Assembly (NCBI GenBank): GCA_030606095.1
Contig: JAUWHC010000005.1
Coordinates: 1 to 23,527, forward strand
Source of the DNA: Promethearchaeota archaeon
Lineage (GTDB): Archaea; Asgardarchaeota; Lokiarchaeia; Sigyniarchaeales; SOKP01
Length of the DNA stretch: 23,527 nt
Reading direction: 5' to 3'
This document shows, piece after piece, positions 14,841 through 22,647 of this stretch; position 1 is the first letter of the stretch, and each line of letters starts with the position of its first letter. Under the pieces are notes generated by a model, which was given only the letters and a program-made list of their open reading frames with translations, had not been told where the DNA came from and searched no databases. Position numbers and translations under genes: made by a program.

Positions 14841-15716
14841 ATGAAAGAAAATAACTCGTTACCTTTAATAATGATGCATGATGTTGAATATGTTTATTCA
14901 AATGGGACGGTAGCATTAAAAAAAGTCTCTCTCAATATCAATAAAGGCGAGTTTGTAGCAATAATGGGACAAAACGGAGCGGGAAAAACGACATTAATTC
15001 GAACTTTTAACGGCTTAATCCGCCCTACTAAGGGAGAAGTTTTTTTAGAGGGTGAAAATATCGACTCTAAAACTATTGCTACTTTATCTAAAAAAGTAGG
15101 AATTATTTTTCAAAATCCTACACATCAACTTTTTTCTAATACAGTTGAGGATGAAATTAAATTTTCGTTGAAAAATCTTAATTTGGACAGAGAAGAAATT
15201 CAGATAAAAGTTGATAAAGTATTAGAAGAATTTAATCTAGAAAAGTATCGAAAACGATCGCCATTAAGCCTATCTGGCGGAGAATCAAAAAAAATAGCTA
15301 TTGCTTCAATTATATGCCGCGACCCTGAAATTTTAGTTTTTGACGAGCCAACTTTGGGTCAGGATGCAAAAGAAATTAGATTTCTTGTTAAATTAATACA
15401 TAACGAATTAAAGAAGGGGAAAACAATAATTATGGTAACTCATAGTGTAGAATTTACTATAGAAAACTCCCCAAGGACTGTTTTAATGAGCGGAGGAAGA
15501 ATTATTGCTGATGGTCCAACAAAAAATATTCTTACTAATGAATTTTTAGTAGAAAAATCATCGCTAATTATGCCGCAAATTTATCAACTTAGAATTGAAC
15601 TTCAAAAAATTGGAATTGACGTCCCTAAAGAAGTTGTAAAGGAGCAAGAAATGATAAATTTTCTTAACAATTATTTGGAAAATAAAACAATAACTATACC
15701 CGAGGAGCGTCTATAA
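14841..15716 (+). CDS. ECF transporter ATP-binding protein (second)
   Basis: A 291-residue ABC ATPase, partner of the preceding gene. Walker A is GQNGAGKTT (43-51), the Q-loop FQNPTHQ (90-96), the signature SLSGGESKK (143-151), Walker B ILVFDEP (164-170) and the switch His201 (VTHSVE). The signature lacks the usual Gln after SGGE, and the D-loop reads LGQDA instead of NLDP. These differences between the two subunits suggest an asymmetric ATPase pair. A GAAAGG element precedes the ATG, 12 bp after the previous stop. The stop overlaps the ecfT start by one base. Confidence 0.92.
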   Translation: MKENNSLPLIMMHDVEYVYSNGTVALKKVSLNINKGEFVAIMGQNGAGKTTLIRTFNGLIRPTKGEVFLEGENIDSKTIATLSKKVGIIFQNPTHQLFSNTVEDEIKFSLKNLNLDREEIQIKVDKVLEEFNLEKYRKRSPLSLSGGESKKIAIASIICRDPEILVFDEPTLGQDAKEIRFLVKLIHNELKKGKTIIMVTHSVEFTIENSPRTVLMSGGRIIADGPTKNILTNEFLVEKSSLIMPQIYQLRIELQKIGIDVPKEVVKEQEMINFLNNYLENKTITIPEERL

Positions 15717-16492
15717 TGTCTTTAGAATTGCTCAGTGTATTCAAATTTTTGAAAAAAGAAACTTTTTTACATAGTCTAGATCCAAGAGCTAAATTATTGT
15801 TAGCGATAACCTACACTATTAACGCCTTGTTGTTCCAAGAAATTGTCCCTTTAACATTAATTTTAATAACTTTACTACCCATAATACTTTTAGGACGCTT
15901 ATTTAAACAATGGTTAAAAAGTATTAAAGGAATGTCCTTTCTCTATATTTTTATAATTGTTTTGAACACCCTATTTATCAAGGACAGGGGGTTATCGTTT
16001 GCAATTGCCATGATTTTAAGAATCTCCATAATGATTTCGGCATTTTCGATGTTTTTCTTAACTGTCGACCCAAACGATTTGACTCTTTCTTTGATTGCTA
16101 TGAAGATTCCCTATGAATATGCATTTTCCTTTTCATTAGCTTTTAGATTTGTGCCAACGATTGCAATAGAGGCTCAAAATATTATGGACGCTCAACAAAG
16201 TCGAGGTTATGAAATGCAAAAAAAAGGCATGATTAATCAGATAAAAAATCTATTTCCTCTCTTAATCCCTCTAATAATAAGCTCTATAAAAAGAGCTTTT
16301 AACGTCGCAGAGGCTCTGGAATCAAGGGGTTTTGGAAGTAAAAAGGAGCGTACTTTTTATTTTACGATTAAATATTCAACCAAAGATTGGATATTTACGA
16401 TATATTTGATTTTGTTGTCGATTACTCTAATTTTTATCAAGATCCACTTTATTTCAATGCCATTATGGTTTAGATGGAGTTTACCTGTATGA
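15716..16492 (+). CDS. ecfT: ECF transporter transmembrane subunit EcfT
   Basis: A 258-residue membrane scaffold that couples the two ATPases to a substrate-binding S component. The N terminus FLHSLDPRAKLLLA (17-30) is family-typical. It has about five hydrophobic helices. The two cytoplasmic coupling motifs SRGYE (162-166) and LESRGFG (201-207) match the Ala/Ser-Arg-Gly motifs that bind the ATPase grooves. A GGAG site precedes the start. The stop overlaps the cgi121 start (ATGA), so the KEOPS subunit is translationally coupled to the transporter. No EcfS-like gene is visible in the window. A group II module using S components encoded elsewhere is likely, and the transported substrate cannot be inferred. 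Confidence 0.92.
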   Translation: MSLELLSVFKFLKKETFLHSLDPRAKLLLAITYTINALLFQEIVPLTLILITLLPIILLGRLFKQWLKSIKGMSFLYIFIIVLNTLFIKDRGLSFAIAMILRISIMISAFSMFFLTVDPNDLTLSLIAMKIPYEYAFSFSLAFRFVPTIAIEAQNIMDAQQSRGYEMQKKGMINQIKNLFPLLIPLIISSIKRAFNVAEALESRGFGSKKERTFYFTIKYSTKDWIFTIYLILLSITLIFIKIHFISMPLWFRWSLPV

Positions 16493-17145
16493 TCGTAAAT
16501 TCTTTTAAAGGTTTAACCGAAAATCTTAAGTATTGCGTAGGAATTAATCAAATTGAGGTTGATCCAGAAGAATTATCTTTAGAAAAGCTATTAAAATTAA
16601 TTGAAGTTATACAAAAAAATCATAAAGACACTGTATTACAATTTTTCAACGAAAAATACGTTCTAAATAAAGAACATATATTTCACGCTTGTTATTTCGT
16701 TCAAAACGCTTTTTTTAATAAAACTAATATTTCAAATAAAAAAAATATTGAATTTTTTTTATATTTGGCTGCTAAAAGGCAAATTAAGTTAGGTCTCGAA
16801 GATTTTGGGATTGATAATTATAATATTAATAATCGTAGAATTAGTTTTTGTATAATCTCCTCGGAAAATAATATTAAGCAAATTAATTTGGAAGTAAATA
16901 AGTATTTAGGTTCGAAAGATATGAGTATAAATTTAGAAGAGATATCTATAGAAAAATACAAAATCGTTAAAAATTATTTTAATTTTTCTAATAAGCAAAT
17001 TTTAACTGTGTTAAAGTCATATGGTATTAAAATTAATTACATAGAACCGAACGAGAAAAATATTGTTAATCTATTTAGAGCTTTAAACGATTTAATATGT
17101 GAAGAAATGGCTTTGTTAAGTTTAGAGAAAACGAGATCTGATTAG
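16489..17145 (+). CDS. cgi121: KEOPS complex subunit Cgi121
   Basis: A 218-residue protein matching Cgi121, the KEOPS subunit that binds the tRNA CCA end and docks on Bud32. The core HIFHACYFVQNAFFNKTNIS followed by KNIEFFLYLAAKRQIKLGL corresponds to the family helix pair (H-x-x-x-A, then hydrophobic-Y-A-A-x-R-Q-I). It is longer than the usual length of about 150 residues because of a C-terminal extension (from about 160) with low-complexity K/N/I content. The start is placed at ATG 16489, overlapping the ecfT stop as ATGA; an in-frame ATG at 16474 lies inside ecfT. The 3' end overlaps the convergent Tan1-like gene by 4 bp. Together with pcc1 it links this operon to t6A synthesis. Confidence 0.8.
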   Translation: MIVNSFKGLTENLKYCVGINQIEVDPEELSLEKLLKLIEVIQKNHKDTVLQFFNEKYVLNKEHIFHACYFVQNAFFNKTNISNKKNIEFFLYLAAKRQIKLGLEDFGIDNYNINNRRISFCIISSENNIKQINLEVNKYLGSKDMSINLEEISIEKYKIVKNYFNFSNKQILTVLKSYGIKINYIEPNEKNIVNLFRALNDLICEEMALLSLEKTRSD

Positions 17146-17672
17146 AGCCTATTAAACTTACTATTAATTCTGATTAAATCGTCTGGATTTAAAAAACAAA
17201 TTCCAGTAACATTTCCCAGGATTTCTATCCTTATTATTTTATCTGGATTATCCAAATTAACTTTATTATTAACAATTTTAGCAATAGATTCAATAGCAGT
17301 GTCTCTTTCTACTAACTCGTTTTTCCTACGTATTAAATCAATCTTAAACGACTGATCTTCATTAATATAAATACGATAATATTTATCTACGAATTCTTTG
17401 ATAATTTTTATATTAGTTTCACAAACATAATCAATTGGTATAATTTTTAAAATATACTGAAAAAAATTAGAATCATTTTCTATTATCTTTTTAATTTTGT
17501 AAATAACTTCTTTACTATCAATATTAGTTAGTGCTGTTATCAATCCAGGATACTTTATCCCTGAAATAATGGGGTATTTATCGCCACACATTAACAGAGT
17601 AAACCAGATTTCTGCCTTTGCGTTCGTCTCGTTATATCTTGAGGTTGAGATCAATAAATTAAAGTTGTTCAA
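17142..17672 (-). CDS. THUMP-domain protein, Tan1-like tRNA acetylation adaptor
   Basis: A 176-residue protein with the Tan1/THUMP pattern: NLLISTSRYNETNAKAEIW (5-23), YPGLITALTN, an FQYILKIIPID strand (the THUMP core), and the C-terminal NPDKIIRIEILGNVTGICFL. In eukaryotes Tan1 assists Kre33/NAT10 in making ac4C12 in tRNA-Ser and tRNA-Leu; archaeal homologues are predicted to bind tRNA acceptor stems. The start is TTG (17672), supported by GGGAG 7 nt upstream; no ATG fits. It lies 10 bp downstream of the YrdC/Sua5 gene and is likely co-transcribed. Its end overlaps convergent cgi121 by 4 bp. The window's own tRNA-Ser could be a client. Confidence 0.78.
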   Translation of the reverse strand: MNNFNLLISTSRYNETNAKAEIWFTLLMCGDKYPIISGIKYPGLITALTNIDSKEVIYKIKKIIENDSNFFQYILKIIPIDYVCETNIKIIKEFVDKYYRIYINEDQSFKIDLIRRKNELVERDTAIESIAKIVNNKVNLDNPDKIIRIEILGNVTGICFLNPDDLIRINSKFNRL

Positions 17673-17682
17673 ATTATACTCC

Positions 17683-18360
17683 CTATATTTTATCTTCCTT
17701 TATTTCTAAAATACTTTCGATATCTTCTTCTTTTATCAACCCAATTCGCAACATTTTTAACTTTTCTGAGCTACAATCAACGATTGTCGTAGGAACTTTC
17801 GATAGTTTTTGTTTTCCTCCATCAATTATTAAGTCAATAGGTGTTAAAAATTTTTTCGCAACTTCAGAACCACTAATTGACGGATTTTCTCCAGAATAGT
17901 TCGCAGACGTCCCAATTATCCCGCCAAAACAGCCATTTAATTTCAGCTTTTTTAAAATATATAAAACAATCTCGTTTTCAGGAACACGGATACCAATAGT
18001 ATCTTGAAAAGCAGTAACTTCTGGAGGAACGATATTTGGTTCCTTTTTTTTTAAGATTAAGGTTAATTGACCAGGCCAAAAATGATCTGCTAGTTTTCTG
18101 CCTAAAATGTTAAACTCAGCAATTTTAGAAGCTTCCTCAACATCAGCTACTAACAATAATAAACCTTTAGATCGTTCTCGAAATTTTATTTCGTAAATAT
18201 TTTCAATAGCATTTAGATTTGTTGGATCGCATCCAAGCCCGTATACACTGTTAGTAGGGAATGCGATAACCTTTCCTTCTATTATGTTTTCCACTGCAAT
18301 ATCGAGAAAATATTTAATTTCTTCTATTTTTTTTCCCGCTAATTTAATTAAAAAACCCAT
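17683..18360 (-). CDS. L-threonylcarbamoyladenylate synthase (YrdC/Sua5 family)
   Basis: A 225-residue enzyme that joins threonine, bicarbonate and ATP into threonylcarbamoyl-AMP, the substrate of KEOPS for t6A37. Motifs seen are AFPTNSVYGLGCDP (33-46), the KFRERSKGLLLLV loop, WPGQLTLIL, IGIRVPEN and GTSANYSGENPS. Length fits a single YrdC domain, with no C-terminal Sua5 domain. With Cgi121 and Pcc1 nearby on the opposite strand, three components of the t6A pathway lie in about 6 kb. It is followed after 10 bp by the Tan1-like gene. It starts at ATG without an evident ribosome-binding site and may have its own promoter in the 59-bp gap after porB. Confidence 0.93.
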   Translation of the reverse strand: MGFLIKLAGKKIEEIKYFLDIAVENIIEGKVIAFPTNSVYGLGCDPTNLNAIENIYEIKFRERSKGLLLLVADVEEASKIAEFNILGRKLADHFWPGQLTLILKKKEPNIVPPEVTAFQDTIGIRVPENEIVLYILKKLKLNGCFGGIIGTSANYSGENPSISGSEVAKKFLTPIDLIIDGGKQKLSKVPTTIVDCSSEKLKMLRIGLIKEEDIESILEIKEDKI

Positions 18361-18419
18361 GATATTTGGTTAAAAATATAAATCAATAATAGAAAATGAA
18401 GATAGTAATAATTTAAAGA

Positions 18420-19361
18420 TTATTTTTGGTAGTCTTCTTGACAACTTAACTCAACAGCAATTCGTTCCCAATTGCGATCGAGGCGTTCTTGTAGTTCAAT
18501 TAAACCCTTTTCTGAGAGTTTTGAGAATCTTTTTTGAGTCGAAAGATATTCGATCAAAGGCGTCCTCTTAGAAGGGTCTAATAAGAGTTGGCTCTTCTTT
18601 GAAAGTTTCATAATACCATTCTCAATCTCATATAATATCCAAGAACCCGTTTTAACGGCTAAGCGTGCTAGTTCAATTGTATTTTCGGATTGATACCCCC
18701 ATCCTGGCGGACATGGTGCTAGGATGTGAATGTATCTACATCCCTTAATTGATTTTGCTTTCTTAAATTTGTCGTAAAGGTCAAGCGGTTCACTAACACT
18801 GCATGTGGCAACATATGGAATCTCGTGAGCTGCCATTATGGCCGGAAGATTTTTTTTGTACCTTTCTTTTCCCAGCGTTGTTGTCGTTGTAACAGCCCCG
18901 TGAGGCGTGCTTGATGATCTCTGGATACCTGTATTCATGTAAGCCTCGTTGTCGTAACAACAATAAATAAAATCAGAGTTCCTCTCAGCAGCTCCACTTA
19001 AACCTTGAATACCGATGTCTGTCGTACCTCCATCTCCAGCAAAAACTAGAGTTGTCATTTCCCCCCATACTTTACCTGGAAATCGATAATCCTTTGCTTT
19101 GAAGGCGGCAGACATCCCAGTTGCTGCCGCTGCTGCCGCTGCAAATGCCATGTTTGTAAAGGGAAAAGTGGGTGCAGCTTTAGGCCATAATCCTACTACT
19201 ACATTTAAACAACAAGCTGGCGTTACTAACGCCGTATTAGGTCCTAATGCTTTCATTGCCCATCGTAGGGCAACTTCGAGACCACAACCAGCACAACAAG
19301 AATTGCCTGGAAGAAAAAATTCTTCTTGGCAAGATTCTAATGCTTCTTTTAATTTTACCAT
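18420..19361 (-). CDS. porB: Pyruvate/2-oxoacid:ferredoxin oxidoreductase, beta subunit
   Basis: A 313-residue TPP-binding subunit of the enzyme that oxidatively decarboxylates pyruvate (or a related 2-oxoacid) to acyl-CoA and reduces ferredoxin. Cluster-ligand candidates are in GNSCCAGCG (19-27) and TPACCLN (47-53), with a later APCPPGWG. The TPP motif is FAGDGGTTDIGIQGLSGAAE (107-126) with YDNEAYMNTG (136-145). Length and motifs fit PorB. The start at ATG 19361 has GAGGTGA about 9 nt upstream, inside the end of porA. It is the last gene of the operon. Pyruvate is the likeliest substrate, but 2-oxoisovalerate enzymes have the same layout. Confidence 0.93.
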   Translation of the reverse strand: MVKLKEALESCQEEFFLPGNSCCAGCGLEVALRWAMKALGPNTALVTPACCLNVVVGLWPKAAPTFPFTNMAFAAAAAAATGMSAAFKAKDYRFPGKVWGEMTTLVFAGDGGTTDIGIQGLSGAAERNSDFIYCCYDNEAYMNTGIQRSSSTPHGAVTTTTTLGKERYKKNLPAIMAAHEIPYVATCSVSEPLDLYDKFKKAKSIKGCRYIHILAPCPPGWGYQSENTIELARLAVKTGSWILYEIENGIMKLSKKSQLLLDPSKRTPLIEYLSTQKRFSKLSEKGLIELQERLDRNWERIAVELSCQEDYQK

Positions 19362-19364
19362 TAC

Positions 19365-20621
19365 CTATTTCACCTCTAATAAACCGTCCCAAAAAGTGCC
19401 ATAAAGCATATCTTTCGGGAGCTCTCCGGTTTCGTTTAGTTTTATTAACATTATTAATTGATTTTTTTGTTGTTCTAAAGTAACTTCTCTTCCGCCTAAA
19501 CCGTTTATCATTGGCAATATACTAGCGGTACCCTTAACACCGTGTAAAACTGTCTTTACCTCACAACTCACAGGTCCCCCCGTTGGGCTTCCAAACGCCG
19601 TTGCTCTATCAACTACTCCAAGAAGTGGCACTTTTTTAGCAATTTCAATAATATCTTCAACTGGAAAAGGTCTTAAATACCTTAATTTAACCATACCAAC
19701 TTTATATCCTTCTTCTCTTAAATCATCAACTGCTTGTTCCATTTGTAGGGCTAAGTCCCCATAAATTACCATTCCTACATCTGCCCCATCCATTTTATAT
19801 TCTTGAATTAAACCGTTTCCGTAATTTCGACCAAAGATTTTTTCAAAATCTTTTGCGACACTCTTGATTTTCTCTTTAGCTCTAACCATGGCATCGTGGA
19901 TTTTCAATCTGAATTCGTAATAGAATCCCGATGGCATAATAAGATTTCCAAACATTAGGGGTCTTTCCGGATCGATCCACATATGAGGCCATCCCTTTTC
20001 ATCTGGCAAAGGTGGTAAAAACGAATCAACTAGATCTTGATCTTCAATTATTACAGGTTTAGACGTGTGAGATAATATAAAGCCTCCATAAGCGACGAAC
20101 TTAGGCAATAAAACGTCGTAATCTTCGCATATCTTATAGGACATTAAAACTTCGTCGTAAATTTCTTGGTGAGTCGCACAAAACGCAGTCATCCATCCAG
20201 TGTCCCGGCAACTAATAACATCTGTAAAATCAGCCCATATATTCCATGGTGGAGCTGCCCCTCTTGATGCGATTGTGGTGACAATTGGTAATCTAGACCC
20301 ACTAGCCCAATGAAGCATCTCGAACATGTAAAAAAGGCCTTGTCCTGCCGTTGCTGTAAAAGTTCGAGTTCCAGCCATACTTGCTGTAATTACTGAGGCC
20401 ATTACAGAATGTTCAGACTCCACTTTGATATATTGAGTTCCTGGCATTAAACCATTATCAACAAACTCAGATAATTTTTCTACTACTGTTGTTTGAGGCG
20501 TAATTGGATAAGCGCTTATTACTTGAACCCTAGCAGATTTAGCAGCATAAGCAGCAGAGATGTTTCCTTTTATTACTATAGTTTCTTTTTCTTGAACAAA
20601 ATCATTTGTGGCTTCAACCAT
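19365..20621 (-). CDS. porA: Pyruvate/2-oxoacid:ferredoxin oxidoreductase, alpha subunit
   Basis: A 418-residue alpha subunit carrying the pyrimidine-binding domain and transketolase-type C-terminal domain. VISAYPITPQTTVVEKLSEF (34-53) is the family hallmark. It is followed by KVESEHSVMASVITASMAGT and TATAGQGLFYMFEMLHW, which surround the TPP/substrate site. The C-terminal part has KVGMVKLRYLRPFPVEDI and a G-rich GSPTGGP segment. The ATG at 20621 overlaps the end of porD by 8 bp and is preceded by GTGAT. It is 3 bp from the porB start, so expression is tightly coupled. Length is normal for the four-subunit archaeal enzyme. Confidence 0.94.
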   Translation of the reverse strand: MVEATNDFVQEKETIVIKGNISAAYAAKSARVQVISAYPITPQTTVVEKLSEFVDNGLMPGTQYIKVESEHSVMASVITASMAGTRTFTATAGQGLFYMFEMLHWASGSRLPIVTTIASRGAAPPWNIWADFTDVISCRDTGWMTAFCATHQEIYDEVLMSYKICEDYDVLLPKFVAYGGFILSHTSKPVIIEDQDLVDSFLPPLPDEKGWPHMWIDPERPLMFGNLIMPSGFYYEFRLKIHDAMVRAKEKIKSVAKDFEKIFGRNYGNGLIQEYKMDGADVGMVIYGDLALQMEQAVDDLREEGYKVGMVKLRYLRPFPVEDIIEIAKKVPLLGVVDRATAFGSPTGGPVSCEVKTVLHGVKGTASILPMINGLGGREVTLEQQKNQLIMLIKLNETGELPKDMLYGTFWDGLLEVK

Positions 20622-20964
20622 CTTTTATATCACTCTCTCTAATCATTTCAATATTTTTAGTAGGACATTCTTTTGCGCAGATTCCACATCCTTTACAATA
20701 CAATAAATCAATTTCAAAATGCCCATCTTCTTTCTTTTCAATAACACCTTCGGGACAGTACATCCAACAAAATCCGCATTTATTGCAATTTTCTTGATCT
20801 ATTATCGGTCTAAACGTTCTCCAATCTCCCGTCGTTCCCATATTTCCTTCAATAGGTAGGGAAATAGGAATTGGAGGTAGTTCTTTCCAATTTTTATATT
20901 CTTGAACTTTAGGACGTTCTTCTTTAGATTTATTAATTTTTTTCCATTTTTCAGATTCAGACAT
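20614..20964 (-). CDS. porD: Pyruvate/2-oxoacid:ferredoxin oxidoreductase, delta (ferredoxin) subunit
   Basis: A 116-residue 2x[4Fe-4S] ferredoxin-like subunit that passes electrons from the catalytic core to ferredoxin. Two complete cluster motifs are present: CNKCGFCWMYCP (60-71) and CKGCGICAKECP (90-101). The N-terminal extension of about 40 residues with PISLPIEGNMGTTGDWR matches PorD/VorD subunits. The ribosome-binding site GGGAGGA lies inside the last codons of porG, and the start is 3 bp after the porG stop. The end overlaps porA by 8 bp. Both overlaps indicate translational coupling. Confidence 0.94.
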   Translation of the reverse strand: MSESEKWKKINKSKEERPKVQEYKNWKELPPIPISLPIEGNMGTTGDWRTFRPIIDQENCNKCGFCWMYCPEGVIEKKEDGHFEIDLLYCKGCGICAKECPTKNIEMIRESDIKDG

Positions 20965-20966
20965 AT

Positions 20967-21554
20967 TTATTCCTCCCTTACAGACTCATAAGCGTCTTTT
21001 GCCACAATCATGTTTTTTTCTAACCTATTTTCTCCAAATTCTTTTTTAAGAACTTTTTCCATAATCTTAAGATCGTAATACCCAGTAATTTTACCAAAAG
21101 CCCCTAACATTGGAATATTTAGAATTGGTCCACTAGAATGCATGAATCCTCTATTAATGCAAATCCCTGTTGCATCTATTAAATAGATCTTTAAGTTTTT
21201 TGGAAATAAACTTAAATCGATCGGTTTAGCGCTATTAATTAAAAGGATAACTCCTTCTTTAATCGTTTCTTTCACTCTTGGAATCTCTAACAAAGAAGTA
21301 TCAAAAACCATGATGTAATCAGGATTGACTACACTATCGTAAGTTTTTATAGGTTTATTCCTTGAAATTTTAGTGAATGCTTGAATTGGAGCACCTCTTC
21401 GTTCAGCACCTATAATTGGGATCGCAATAGCGTCTTTAAAGCCTTTTTCAAAAGTCAATTGTGCTAATAACTGACTGGCAGTAATAGCAGTCTGACCACC
21501 CCGACCATGGTAGGTTATTTCTACAATTTCTTTATCTAGCAATTTTTTTTTCAC
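20967..21554 (-). CDS. porG: Pyruvate/2-oxoacid:ferredoxin oxidoreductase, gamma subunit
   Basis: A 195-residue gamma subunit. The glycine-rich start EITYHGRGGQTAITASQLLA (12-31) and PIIGAERRGAPIQAFTKISR are diagnostic for the family, which helps position CoA. The C-terminal NIPMLGAFGKITGYY is also typical. The first codon is GTG at 21554; no upstream ATG fits and no strong ribosome-binding site is visible, so the exact start is uncertain by a few codons. It is the first gene of the gamma-delta-alpha-beta operon. The promoter must lie in the 262-bp divergent gap shared with the ZPR1-like gene. Confidence 0.92.
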   Translation of the reverse strand: MKKKLLDKEIVEITYHGRGGQTAITASQLLAQLTFEKGFKDAIAIPIIGAERRGAPIQAFTKISRNKPIKTYDSVVNPDYIMVFDTSLLEIPRVKETIKEGVILLINSAKPIDLSLFPKNLKIYLIDATGICINRGFMHSSGPILNIPMLGAFGKITGYYDLKIMEKVLKKEFGENRLEKNMIVAKDAYESVREE

Positions 21555-21670
21555 TTATTCGTTATACAAAATTTTAATCGTTAAATTTGTACTATTACGG
21601 TTATTCTAGTGATTTTCACATAAAATTATTGTTGTACTATTAATTATTTCCAATACATTAAAAATTTCTG

Positions 21671-21685
21671 GAAAAGATTTATAAG
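21671..21685 (+). promoter_or_regulatory. Strong BRE/TATA-like promoter, probably for the ZPR1-like gene
   Basis: The sequence gaaaagatttataag closely resembles an archaeal BRE followed by a TATA box. Initiation about 25 bp later, near 21708, would leave a leader of about 105 nt before the ATG at 21817, unusually long beside the short leaders elsewhere in the window. A second TATA-like string (actataaaga, about 21711-21720) would give a shorter leader. The rest of the divergent gap (21555-21816) shows nothing recognisable. Confidence 0.4.
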
Positions 21686-21816
21686 TAAGCCGTTTAATAA
21701 GCAATAGACCACTATAAAGAATAATATACGCAAAAAAAGTTTCGCTTAATTGAATCAAAGAAGTTTTAGAATTTTTACATCAATTACAATAATTTAACTA
21801 AATATAAATGTAAATT

Positions 21817-22386
21817 ATGTCAGAGAGAGCTGAAAAAACCGAAGTTAATTATTCCTTTAAATGTCCAATTTGTAGCGAAGGAAAAATAGAAATCAGTAAG
21901 GTGACATACGAAGTACCAGACGGAGATAAAATGTTAATTATTAAATTTGAATGTAACATATGTAATTATTCTAATAATGATATAATCCCTTTAACTACTA
22001 ATTTTACTCCAGGTATTATGAAGTTAAAGGTTACGAATGAAGACGACCTAAAATCTAAAATATATCGTTCCCCAATTGGGTCGTTAGAAATTCCAGAATT
22101 AGAATTAGTTGTTAACCCGGGTCCTAGAGCTGATTTTTATTATACAAATGTAGAGGGAATTTTGTTTCGATTTGAAAACGCTGTTTCAATATATCGTAAA
22201 AACCTCGAAGAAGATGACGCTCAAATAAAAGAAATTGATAAAATCTTACAAGACTTGGAAAAGGCATTAAAGGGAGAATTTAAGTTCACACTAGTTATAA
22301 CTGATACTGGAGGGGGAAGTTATATTATTCCTAACGATAAATCAAAATATTCATTCGAAAAATTCGAGCCGAAAGAATTAAATTAA
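21817..22386 (+). CDS. ZPR1-type zinc-finger protein
   Basis: A 189-residue protein with one ZPR1 module. The zinc finger has Cys16, Cys19, Cys46 and Cys49 (CPIC...CNIC). It is followed by the beta-rich domain: RSPIGSLEIPELELVVNPGP (70-89) and YYTNVEGILFRFENAV (93-108) match the ZPR1 signature, including S-x-G-S/T-L-x-I-P-E-L and the T/N-V/T-E-G-x-L segments. Eukaryotic ZPR1 has two such modules and acts as a chaperone for translation factor eEF1A; archaeal single-module homologues are assumed to act similarly. It is transcribed divergently from the por operon. The ATG gives the full finger. Downstream lies 250 bp of AT-rich DNA. Confidence 0.88.
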   Translation: MSERAEKTEVNYSFKCPICSEGKIEISKVTYEVPDGDKMLIIKFECNICNYSNNDIIPLTTNFTPGIMKLKVTNEDDLKSKIYRSPIGSLEIPELELVVNPGPRADFYYTNVEGILFRFENAVSIYRKNLEEDDAQIKEIDKILQDLEKALKGEFKFTLVITDTGGGSYIIPNDKSKYSFEKFEPKELN

Positions 22387-22647
22387 AAATAATAAAGGAA
22401 ATCATCATTATTTTTTAATAAATATTAATGAAGAATATAGAATTATTAAAAATGTGAAATCAAATGGAAATTAAAAAATTCCTCGAATAGTATAATATAA
22501 TGACTTGATTTCTAACAGGTTAGGGGAGAAATTGGTAATTCTATTATTTTAAGTAATTTAATAATTTAACGCTACCCAAAAATTTTCCTTTAAATAATTA
22601 GAAAAAAACAGATAGTTAGATTATTTAAACGAAATTATGTGAATGTA

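Noticed and set aside
19099..19404. Ala-rich plus-strand frame opposite porB and porA
   Set aside because: It is the antisense shadow of the highly conserved porB coding sequence.
22387..22638. Possible small RNA or short gene in the 252-bp gap
   Set aside because: Only AT-rich DNA and frames under 15 codons were seen, with no stem, box motif or ribosome-binding site of note.
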